This document shows, in pieces, positions 33,518 through 40,597 of a stretch of 64,000 nt of DNA. Location of the stretch: positions 6,755 to 70,754 of the forward strand of contig JAZKIW010000113.1 of NCBI GenBank assembly GCA_040384625.1, written 5' to 3'. Position 1 is the stretch's first letter. Every line of letters begins with the position of its first letter. The notes below the pieces were generated by a model. It was given only the letters and a program-made list of their open reading frames with translations. It ran no database searches and was not told the DNA's origin. The position numbers and the translations under genes were made by a program. The DNA is from CADEEN01 sp040384625. Lineage in GTDB: Bacteria; Pseudomonadota; Gammaproteobacteria; Burkholderiales; Burkholderiaceae_C.

Positions 33518-34096
33518 ATGACCATCACCAAGGACAGCCTCCTGACGCTCGAGGCGTACTCGAGGATCCGCAAGAGCAGCCAGCCTGCGGCGATTGCCCA
33601 CCGACGCCTGCGCAGCGTGCAGCTCGGCGACCACATCACGCTCCAGTTCGAAGACGAGCAGACCATCCGGCGCCAGATCCAGGAGATGTTGCACATCGAG
33701 AAGACCTTCGATGAGGACGGCATTCGCAGCGAGATCGACGCCTACGCAGCCCTGGTGCCCGACGGTTCGAACTGGAAGGCGACGATGCTGATCGAGTATC
33801 CCGACGTGCATGAGCGCAAGCGCGAGTTGGCGCGGCTGATCGGCGTCGAGCACCGCATGTTCGTCGAAGTCGAAGGTCATGTCCGTGCCTATGCCTTCGC
33901 CGACGAAGACCTCGACCGAAGCACCGATGAGAAGACCTCTGCGGTGCACTTCCTGCGCTTCGAGTTCAGTCGTTCGCAGTGTGCGGCGATCCGCGCCGGC
34001 GCGGCCGTCAAGATCGGCTGTGACCACACCCATTACCCGGCGCACGTGGTCGTCGCGCCGGAATCGCTGGCCAGTCTGGCGGGCGACCTGAGGTGA
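33518..34096 (+). CDS. DUF3501 family protein
   Basis: The 192-aa protein has the DUF3501 features: RSVQLGDHITLQFEDEQTIRRQIQEMLHIEKTFDEDGIRSEIDAYAALVPDGSNWKAT and the final HTHYPAHVVVAPESLASL. Function is unknown. The family is regularly found beside rubrerythrin and GlpC-like genes, as here, which suggests a common process. It lies seven bases after the GlpC-like gene and overlaps the next start. Confidence 0.88.
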   Translation: MTITKDSLLTLEAYSRIRKSSQPAAIAHRRLRSVQLGDHITLQFEDEQTIRRQIQEMLHIEKTFDEDGIRSEIDAYAALVPDGSNWKATMLIEYPDVHERKRELARLIGVEHRMFVEVEGHVRAYAFADEDLDRSTDEKTSAVHFLRFEFSRSQCAAIRAGAAVKIGCDHTHYPAHVVVAPESLASLAGDLR

Positions 34097-34974
34097 AGGC
34101 CGGCACGGCGCAGTTGTCGCCGGTCGTTGCGGGAACCTGGCGCATGGCGTCGTGGGGCTGGCCTGTGGCGACGCGACTGCGCTGGATCGAGCAGTGCATC
34201 GAGCTGGGAGTCACCAGCTTCGACCATGCCGACATCTACGGAGACTACGCCGTCGAGACCCTCTTCGGCGAAGCGTTGGCCGCAGCCCCTGGCCTGCGCG
34301 ATCGCCTGCAGTTGGTCGGCAAGTGCGGTATCAAACGGGTCTCGTCGCAGCGACCCCAGCACGCAATCAAGTCGTACGACAGTTCGTGCGCACACGTGAC
34401 TGCTTCGGTCGAGGCTTCGCTGCGTAGCCTGCACACCGACCGACTCGACCTGCTGTTGATCCATCGACCCGATGCCTTGATGGACCCCGACGAGCTGGCT
34501 GAAACCTTCCGCAGCTTGCGCGCCGCTGGCAAGGTGCTGCGCTTTGGCGTATCGAACCATTCGCCAGCGCAGTTTGCGCTGTTGCATCGTCGGATTCCCC
34601 TCGAAACGAACCAGATCGAGTTTTCGCCGCTGCAGCTCCAGGCGCTGGCCGACGGTACTCTGGAGCAATGCCTGGATCTCGGTCTGCGACCCATGGTCTG
34701 GTCGGCGCTTGCCGGAGGCCGCCTCTTCACCGCCGACGATGCCCAGACGCAGCGCGTGCGCGAAATCCTCGATGCACTTGCCCGAGCGCACGGTGTCAGT
34801 GTGGCCACGGTGGCCTATGCCTGGATCCTGCGGCATCCGGCCAGGCCGCGACCCATCACCGGATCCGGGCGCATCGAAGCGGTTGCCGAGGCCGTCGCGG
34901 CGCTGTCGCTGCGCCTGCCGGCCGAAGACTGGTACCGCGTCTGGCGGGCGAGCGCCGGTCAGGACGTGGCTTGA
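34093..34974 (+). CDS. Aldo/keto reductase
   Basis: The 293-aa TIM-barrel protein has GVTSFDHADIYGDYAVETLFGEAL, with the catalytic Asp and Tyr, then the Lys in LQLVGKCGI, and LLIHRPDALM with the His, plus VRFGVSNHSPAQF-like KVLRFGVSNHSP. It resembles YdhF-type reductases that use NADPH. The start is GTG at 34093, overlapping the DUF3501 stop by four bases. It is the last gene of the rubrerythrin operon, but its link to peroxide defence is only positional. Confidence 0.87.
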   Translation: MKAGTAQLSPVVAGTWRMASWGWPVATRLRWIEQCIELGVTSFDHADIYGDYAVETLFGEALAAAPGLRDRLQLVGKCGIKRVSSQRPQHAIKSYDSSCAHVTASVEASLRSLHTDRLDLLLIHRPDALMDPDELAETFRSLRAAGKVLRFGVSNHSPAQFALLHRRIPLETNQIEFSPLQLQALADGTLEQCLDLGLRPMVWSALAGGRLFTADDAQTQRVREILDALARAHGVSVATVAYAWILRHPARPRPITGSGRIEAVAEAVAALSLRLPAEDWYRVWRASAGQDVA

Positions 34975-35027
34975 CTGCGGGCTCTCCCTCGTTGCCGGAC
35001 GACCGCGCCAGACGCTGAGGTGAGAAT

Positions 35028-35056
35028 GGCGGCCCCTTGACTGTGCAGGAGCCGCC
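35028..35056 (+). promoter_or_regulatory. Hairpin covering the gnd ribosome binding site
   Basis: Arms 35028-35033 (GGCGGC) and 35051-35056 (GCCGCC) pair, then a one-base mismatch and a further 3-bp stem (35035-35037 with 35047-35049) close a nine-base loop. The Shine-Dalgarno AGGAG (35047-35051) lies in the 3' arm and the stem ends at the base before the ATG (35057). Confidence 0.5.
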
Positions 35057-36481
35057 ATGACCCCCGCTGGCAGCGATTTCGGCCTGATCGGCCTGGCCGT
35101 CATGGGCCAGAACCTGGCCCTGAATGTCGAAAGCCGCGGCTTCGATGTGGCCGTGTTCAACCGCAGCGCCGAAGTGACGCAGGCCTTCGTTGCCGCGCAT
35201 CCCGACAAGCGTCTGCGCGCGACCTCGACGCTGCCGGCTTTCATTGCCGCGCTGAAGCGGCCGCGCACCGTGATGCTGATGGTCAAGGCCGGCGCACCGG
35301 TCGACGCGGTGATCGAGCAGCTGTCGCCGTTGCTCGACGAAGGCGACATCGTGATCGACGGCGGCAACAGTCTTTACACGGACACCGAGCGTCGCTCGGC
35401 GGCCCTGGGCGCGCGCGGTCTGCGTTTCGTCGGTGCCGGTGTGTCGGGCGGGGAGGAGGGCGCGCGCAAGGGGCCGGCGATCATGCCCGGCGGCCCACAC
35501 AGCACCTGGCAGGTGCTGAAGCCGATCTTCGAGAGCATCGCCGCCAAGGTCGACGGCCAACCCTGCGTGATCCATATCGGCGAGGGCGGTGCGGGGCACT
35601 ACGTGAAGATGGTGCACAACGGCATCGAGTACGGCGACATGCAGCTGATCTGCGAGGCCTATGCGCTGTTCCAGGCGGCCGGGATGGACAGCGACCAGAT
35701 GGCCGAGGTGTTCGAGCACTGGAACGAAGGCGAACTGCAGAGCTATCTGGTCCAGATCACCGGAAAGATCCTGCGTCAGCGCGATCCCGAGAGCGGTGCG
35801 CCGGTGGTGGAGCTGATCCTCGACAAAGCGGGGCAGAAAGGCACGGGGCAGTGGACGTTGATGAACGCCGCCGAGAACGCCGTGGTCGTCAGCACCATCA
35901 ATGCCGCGGTCGAGGCGCGTGTGCTGTCGTCGATGAAGGCGGCGCGCGTAGCGGCCAGTCACGTGCTGCAGGGGCCGGCGGCAAGAATCGATGTCGACCG
36001 GGCGCAGCTTGTGGCACAGGTCCGCGACGCGCTCTATGCCTCCAAGATCGTCAGCTACACCCAAGGCTTCGACCTGATGCGCACGATGAGCGAACGCAAG
36101 GCCTGGTCCCTCGACCTGGGCGGCATCGCGAGCATCTGGCGTGGCGGCTGCATCATCCGCGCGCGCTTCCTCAACCGAATCACCGAGGCTTATCGCGCCG
36201 ATCCGGCATTGGCCAACCTGATGCTGGCACCGTTCTTCCGCGAGGCTTTGAACGAGGCCCAAGGGGCCTGGCGACAGGTGGTTGCGACGGCTGTGAGCCA
36301 CGGCATCGCCGTGCCGGCGATGAGCGCGTCGCTGGCCTACTACGACGCCTACCGCAGCGCGCGCCTCCCCGCGAACCTGCTGCAAGCGCAACGCGACTTC
36401 TTCGGCGCCCACACCTATGAACGGGTCGATAGGCCCGCCGGGCAGAGCTTCCACACCGACTGGCCGGAAGTGATCGAATGA
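35057..36481 (+). CDS. gnd: 6-phosphogluconate dehydrogenase, decarboxylating
   Basis: This 474-aa NADP-dependent enzyme makes ribulose-5-phosphate from 6-phosphogluconate. GLAVMGQNLALNVESRGFDVAVFNRS is the NADP site, FVGAGVSGGEEGARKGPAIMPGG and HYVKMVHNGIEYGDMQLICE (catalytic Lys184) the substrate site. The length fits the long, E. coli-type enzyme. It competes with Edd for the same substrate. It follows the aldo-keto reductase by 82 bases with its own leader. Confidence 0.96.
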   Translation: MTPAGSDFGLIGLAVMGQNLALNVESRGFDVAVFNRSAEVTQAFVAAHPDKRLRATSTLPAFIAALKRPRTVMLMVKAGAPVDAVIEQLSPLLDEGDIVIDGGNSLYTDTERRSAALGARGLRFVGAGVSGGEEGARKGPAIMPGGPHSTWQVLKPIFESIAAKVDGQPCVIHIGEGGAGHYVKMVHNGIEYGDMQLICEAYALFQAAGMDSDQMAEVFEHWNEGELQSYLVQITGKILRQRDPESGAPVVELILDKAGQKGTGQWTLMNAAENAVVVSTINAAVEARVLSSMKAARVAASHVLQGPAARIDVDRAQLVAQVRDALYASKIVSYTQGFDLMRTMSERKAWSLDLGGIASIWRGGCIIRARFLNRITEAYRADPALANLMLAPFFREALNEAQGAWRQVVATAVSHGIAVPAMSASLAYYDAYRSARLPANLLQAQRDFFGAHTYERVDRPAGQSFHTDWPEVIE

Positions 36482-36512
36482 AGACCTATGTCGAACTTAG
36501 TCAAAGTTAATC

Positions 36513-36540
36513 GATAACAGATATTTGATAGTAGATACTT
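36513..36540. repeat. Four GATA motifs at exact 7-base intervals upstream of ahpC
   Basis: GATA occurs at 36513, 36520, 36527 and 36534, each followed by three variable bases, so four heptads follow one another without a break. The block is AT-rich against the surrounding GC-rich DNA and ends 34 bases before the ahpC ATG. It may be a tandem operator or part of the promoter. Confidence 0.5.
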
Positions 36541-36574
36541 TGCTGGTCCGTAACCCATCCAAGGAACCAGCAGC

Positions 36575-37123
36575 ATGAAAACGATCGGCCAACAACTCGA
36601 GTCCTTTGAAGTCGTCGGCGTCAAGCCCGGTTTCAACCACCACGAGGAAAACGGCGTCTCGGCCTTCGAGACGATCAACGAGAAAAGTTTTGCCGGCAAG
36701 TGGAAGGTGATCTATTTCTGGCCGAAGGACTTCACCTTCGTCTGCCCGACCGAAATCGTCGCCTTCGACAAGATCGCCAGGCAGTTCGAAGAGCGCGATG
36801 CCGTGCTGCTCGGCGGCTCTACCGACAACGAGTTCAGCAAGCTCGGCTGGCGCCGTGACCACAAGGACCTGTCCAAGCTCGGCCACTGGAGCTTCGGCGA
36901 CAGTCGCGGCTCCCTGGTCGACATGCTCGGGGTGCGCGACCCGAAGGAAGGCGTGGCCCTGCGCGCGACCTTCATCGTCGACCCCGACAACGTGATCCAG
37001 CACGTCAGCGTCAACAACCTCAACGTCGGCCGCAACCCCGACGAAGTACTGCGCATCCTCGATGGCCTGCAGACCGATGAGTTGTGCCCGTGCAACCGCG
37101 GCGTCGGCGGCGCGACGCTGTAG
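36575..37123 (+). CDS. ahpC: Peroxiredoxin AhpC
   Basis: This 182-aa enzyme reduces hydrogen peroxide and organic peroxides. FVCPTE gives the peroxidatic Cys57, and CPCNRG at Cys171/Cys173 holds the resolving Cys. WPKDFTFVCPTEIVAF and WSFGDSRGSLVDMLGV match the mycobacterial/proteobacterial AhpC that pairs with AhpD. A stem (36541-36547 with 36566-36572) just before the start holds the AAGGAA ribosome binding site in its loop. Next gene ahpD starts nine bases after the stop. Confidence 0.94.
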   Translation: MKTIGQQLESFEVVGVKPGFNHHEENGVSAFETINEKSFAGKWKVIYFWPKDFTFVCPTEIVAFDKIARQFEERDAVLLGGSTDNEFSKLGWRRDHKDLSKLGHWSFGDSRGSLVDMLGVRDPKEGVALRATFIVDPDNVIQHVSVNNLNVGRNPDEVLRILDGLQTDELCPCNRGVGGATL

Positions 37124-37132
37124 GAGTCGGTG

Positions 37133-37654
37133 ATGGAATTCCTGCAAGCGATCAAGGATCGGATGCCTGAGTACGCCAAGGACATCCGCCTCAACCTCGA
37201 CGGCACGATCGCGCGCTCGAGCCTGGCGCCAGAGGACGCGATCGCGGTGGCACTGGCCGCTGCATTCGCGGCCAGGAGCCAGCCCCTGATCGAGGCGTTC
37301 AAGGGGGCGGTGGCACCGGCCGAAGGCTACGCGGCGCTGACCGCTGCGGCGCTGATGGGCATGAACAACACCTGGTATCCCTATGTCGAGATGGCCGGCG
37401 ACGACGACCTGAAGACCCAGCGTGCCGAGCTGCGGATGAACGCCTATGCCGGGAGTGGTGGTGTCGCCAAAGCCAAGTTCGAGGCCTACGCGCTGGCGGC
37501 CTCGATCGTCGGAAAGTGCCACTTCTGCGTGCAGTCGCACTACGCGCTGCTGAAGAAGGACGGTTGGACGACGCAGCAGCTGCGCGACATCGGTCGCATC
37601 GCGGCCGTGGTGAACGCTGCGGCACAGGTCCTGGCTGCCGAAGCGGCGGTCTGA
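37133..37654 (+). CDS. ahpD: Alkylhydroperoxidase AhpD
   Basis: The 173-aa protein has the AhpD thiol motif CHFCVQSH with Cys129, Cys132 and His136, and an upstream acidic residue relay in KFEAYALAASIVGK. AhpD reduces AhpC using dihydrolipoamide. An AGGAG six bases before the ATG at 37133 fixes the start over an in-frame GTG at 37130. It completes the ahpCD operon. Confidence 0.93.
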   Translation: MEFLQAIKDRMPEYAKDIRLNLDGTIARSSLAPEDAIAVALAAAFAARSQPLIEAFKGAVAPAEGYAALTAAALMGMNNTWYPYVEMAGDDDLKTQRAELRMNAYAGSGGVAKAKFEAYALAASIVGKCHFCVQSHYALLKKDGWTTQQLRDIGRIAAVVNAAAQVLAAEAAV

Positions 37655-37778
37655 GCACCGGCGACGGGAAGTTCCCGACTTCTCGTGGCTGTGCGGCCGG
37701 CGCATCATTGCGCTGTGCCGTACCTGTCTTTTTCGCGCCGGCTGGCCTGCTTCGCTGCAACGCCTGAACGCGACACCC

Positions 37779-39026
37779 TTGGCCACGACTGAAGCGCGCT
37801 TGTCGGGCGACTTTCCGCGCGTTCTCGCTGCCGAGAGCATCTCGAACTTCGGTTCGATGCTCAGTCGCTTGGCCATTCCTTGGCTGGCAGCCCTGCTACT
37901 GCAGGCTACGCCGTTGCAGATGGCCGCACTGCTGATGGCCGATGTCCTGGCCGCTGCGCTCGGTTCGCTCTGGCTCGGCAGCCTGATAGACCGCAGCGGC
38001 AAACGCGGCGTGATGCTGGCCAGCGACGGCTTGCGCTGTGCGCTGTTTGGCGCGCTCGCACTCGCTGCCTGGGGCGGTTGGCTTGGCTTTGCGCTGCTGC
38101 TGGCCGGCGCCGCCGCAAGCGGCCTGCTCGGCGTCGCGTTCGAACTGGCGCGTTCGGCCTGGGTCGCGCAGGCGATCGATGGCGCCGACCTGCCGCGCCG
38201 CAACGCTCAGCTGTCGATGGCCGGCAGCCTGTCCGAAACCGTCGCATTCGCACTGGGGGGATGGCTCTACCAATGGCTTGGCGCGGCCCTGGCCCTCGCC
38301 GCTGATGCGCTCAGCTACGCTGCTTCGGCGCTGGCCTTGCGCGGTGTGCGCGAGATGGCGCCGCCACCGCGGCTCGCTGCCTCGGGCGGCCGATGGCGCA
38401 CCATGATCGACGATGTCGTCGCCGGCCTGGGCGCCGTGGCGGGCCACCGGTCGCTGCGGGCCCTGCTGGGTGTCGAGGTGCTGATTGCTTTCGGCACCAG
38501 TCTCGCAGGCACCAGCCACATGATCTACGTGGCACGCGACCTTGCCGTTCCGACAGGCGTGTTGGGGATGGTGTTCGCGCTGGGGGGCCTGGGTGCGATC
38601 GTCGGCGCTGCCTGGGCGCCGCGCCTGGGCCGCCGCTTGGGTGCCGGTCGGGCGATGAGCTTTGGCTTGGCGGCCCTGGCCTTGGCAGCCCTGTGCGTGC
38701 CGTTGGCCGCCTCGGGCGGCGTCCTTGCCATCGGCTTGCTCATCGTGCAGCAGGTCGTCGGTGACGGCGGCCAAACGGTACATGACGTGCATGACCGCAC
38801 CTTGCGCCAGACGGCGGTGCCCGCGACGCTGTTGGCACGAGTCGACGCCGGCATTCGGAGTGCCGGCCAGTTCGCCATGTTGGCCGGGGCCGCCTTGGGG
38901 GGGCTGATCGGCACCGCCACGGGTGCCCGCAGTGTCTTGTGGCTGAGTGCGGTGTCCTTTGCGCTGGCGGCGCTGCTCGCCGCGTTCACGCTCGGCGGCC
39001 GCGCAGCACCCTTGACCGAGGCTTGA
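37779..39026 (+). CDS. MFS transporter (drug-efflux-like)
   Basis: The 415-aa protein has about twelve membrane helices, with the MFS loop GSLIDRSGKRGVMLASDGLR. It resembles the enterobactin-exporter/EntS-like family. No ATG or GTG precedes the first helix closely; the start is taken as TTG at 37779, and a non-standard start or an upstream one remains possible. Substrate is unknown. It follows ahpD by 124 bases. Confidence 0.82.
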   Translation: MATTEARLSGDFPRVLAAESISNFGSMLSRLAIPWLAALLLQATPLQMAALLMADVLAAALGSLWLGSLIDRSGKRGVMLASDGLRCALFGALALAAWGGWLGFALLLAGAAASGLLGVAFELARSAWVAQAIDGADLPRRNAQLSMAGSLSETVAFALGGWLYQWLGAALALAADALSYAASALALRGVREMAPPPRLAASGGRWRTMIDDVVAGLGAVAGHRSLRALLGVEVLIAFGTSLAGTSHMIYVARDLAVPTGVLGMVFALGGLGAIVGAAWAPRLGRRLGAGRAMSFGLAALALAALCVPLAASGGVLAIGLLIVQQVVGDGGQTVHDVHDRTLRQTAVPATLLARVDAGIRSAGQFAMLAGAALGGLIGTATGARSVLWLSAVSFALAALLAAFTLGGRAAPLTEA

Positions 39027-39104
39027 AGGGCATCGGGTCCTCCAAGGCAGCGGGCGGTTGCAAGGCTGTTGCGTGCAGCGCACACCCATCCCCCGTTGTG
39101 GGGA

Positions 39105-39126
39105 CATTCACCCGTGTGGGGGAATG
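39105..39126 (+). terminator. Possible terminator after the MFS gene
   Basis: Arms 39105-39113 and 39118-39126 pair in eight of nine positions around the loop GTGT. A smaller CCCC-GTTGT-GGGG stem lies just before it. No strong U-tract follows. Confidence 0.4.
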
Positions 39127-39135
39127 ACGACGCCT

Positions 39136-39169
39136 TGCATCGGCAGAAAAATCTCTGTCATCCGATGCA
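39136..39169 (+). other. Perfect stem-loop before the four-helix membrane protein gene
   Basis: TGCATCGG (39136-39143) pairs with CCGATGCA (39162-39169), and inside it CAGA (39144-39147) pairs with TCTG (39154-39157). A further palindrome GCATCGATGC follows at 39182-39191, so the GATGC motif recurs. This could be a protein-binding site or a leader RNA structure. Confidence 0.45.
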
Positions 39170-39206
39170 GTCACGATGACGGCATCGATGCTGCGAGGAG
39201 CGTGTC

Positions 39207-39749
39207 ATGCCTCAGACCTTCAATGTCGGATCGCGTTCCGTGTTCGTGACCCTGACTGCCTGGGCCTTCCTGCTCCTGGGCACCATGGCCAGCGTGTCGG
39301 CCCTCTTGCAGAACGCCACCCTCGCGTCCTGGCTGCCCGGACTTCAAGGTCTCGGTGCAGCTCAACCACTGCCCCTGCTGACGGGCCTGTTGATCGGCTA
39401 CCTGCCTTGGGTCATGGGCGCCGGGCTGGCAGTCTCTCTGGCGACGATGGCCAGCGCCGTCGGCTTGCTGATGCGCCTGGAGTGGGCGCGACGTTGCTTC
39501 ATCGCCTTGCTCGGCTTGGCGATCACGGCCAACCTGCTCGGCTTGTGGCTCCAGTACGAACTGGTGCGGTCGGTGGTGGACGCCACACTGGCTCACGCAC
39601 CCTTGCCGCCGGCGGCTGCCAACGTGTTCGGCAACTTCGTCACGGCGTCCCAGGTGATGGCCGGCGTGGTGACGTTTGCGGCCTGCGCACTGCTGGCCTG
39701 GATCATCCGCCGCCTGATGTCGCCGTCGGTGCGGCAGGAATTCGCCTGA
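39207..39749 (+). CDS. Four-helix integral membrane protein of unknown function
   Basis: The 180-aa protein has four predicted membrane helices (about residues 14-34, 60-85, 92-112 and 145-168) with no recognised motif. GAGGAG six bases upstream of the ATG supports the start. It stands alone between the MFS gene and the convergent cytochrome c gene. No function can be assigned. Confidence 0.7.
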   Translation: MPQTFNVGSRSVFVTLTAWAFLLLGTMASVSALLQNATLASWLPGLQGLGAAQPLPLLTGLLIGYLPWVMGAGLAVSLATMASAVGLLMRLEWARRCFIALLGLAITANLLGLWLQYELVRSVVDATLAHAPLPPAAANVFGNFVTASQVMAGVVTFAACALLAWIIRRLMSPSVRQEFA

Positions 39750-39772
39750 ACTGCCCCAGGCCCGGCTTTCGG

Positions 39773-40081
39773 CTACTTGGTGCTCAGAACCCACGCAGCC
39801 AAGGTCTTGGCCTCGGCCTCGTTGACTTGCGGATTGGCCGGCATCGGCACCGCACCCCAGACGCCCGAGCCGCCCTTGAGGATCTTTTGTGCCAACTTGT
39901 CAGCGGCGTCCTTCTGGCCCGCGTACTTGGCCGCAACATCCTTGTATGCGGGACCGATGACCTTCTTGTCGGTTGCGTGACACGCCATGCAGTTCTTCTT
40001 CTGCGCCATGTCGGCGCTGGCGAAGGCCGGGGCGGCCATCACAGCACCGAGGATGAGGGTCAGGACGATCGGGGATTTCAT
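39773..40081 (-). CDS. Cytochrome c class I (c551/c552-like)
   Basis: The 102-aa protein has a signal peptide (cleavage near FASA-DM), the haem site CMACH (residues 31-35) and the distal Met in AVPMPANPQV. It carries electrons in the periplasm, probably to a cytochrome c oxidase or peroxidase. It is a single gene, diverging from the Trp-rich protein gene. Confidence 0.93.
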   Translation of the reverse strand: MKSPIVLTLILGAVMAAPAFASADMAQKKNCMACHATDKKVIGPAYKDVAAKYAGQKDAADKLAQKILKGGSGVWGAVPMPANPQVNEAEAKTLAAWVLSTK

Positions 40082-40180
40082 GACTTCCTTCCGCAGGAGG
40101 GGGGGAATGACGGGTTACAGTTTGCTGCAACGGCATTCTAGGCAGGACCGTTGACAGCCTCCTGCCGCGAGGAGTTCGAC

Positions 40181-40591
40181 ATGTGGTTTGTGGTGCTCGG
40201 TGTCTTGCTGATCGCCTTGAAGCTGGCGGACATCGGCTTTGTCGTCGCGTGGAGCTGGTGGTGGGTGCTCTCGCCCTTCGCGGCTGCCGCCGTGTGGTGG
40301 GCCTACGCCGATGCGAGTGGCCTGACGAAGAAGCGTGAGATGAACAAGCTGGAGGACAAGAAGCTCGAGCGTCGGCGCAGGAACCTGGAGGCCCTGGGCA
40401 TCGACCGCGAGAAGCAGAAGGTCGAAGAAGCCGCCGTGCGCGCGCGTCGCATCGCCGCCCAGCGCGTCGAAGGCCACCGCGACAAGAAGCGCCAGCACAA
40501 CGAGCAGGTCATCAAGGACAGCGTGTTCGACAGTCAGACGAGCACCAGCTTCGAGGATTCGAAGCAGCGCGAGCCGAATCAGAAGCCTTGA
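40181..40591 (+). CDS. Small Trp-rich protein (TIGR04438-like)
   Basis: The 136-aa protein starts MWFVVLGVLLIALKLADIG, has the WSWWWVLSPFAAAAVWWAYAD membrane segment, and then a charged helical tail (KKREMNKLEDKKLERRRRNLEALG). This is the TIGR04438 group, found mainly in betaproteobacteria. GGAG lies just before the ATG at 40181. Function unknown. It converges on ilvD with six bases between stops. Confidence 0.87.
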   Translation: MWFVVLGVLLIALKLADIGFVVAWSWWWVLSPFAAAAVWWAYADASGLTKKREMNKLEDKKLERRRRNLEALGIDREKQKVEEAAVRARRIAAQRVEGHRDKKRQHNEQVIKDSVFDSQTSTSFEDSKQREPNQKP

Positions 40592-40597
40592 GGCGCT

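Noticed and set aside
36499..36541. An OxyR box upstream of ahpC
   Set aside because: I tried to align ATAG and CTAT at seven-base spacing. Only the ATAG at 36528 fits well and the others match in one or two bases. The GATA heptads are a different pattern.
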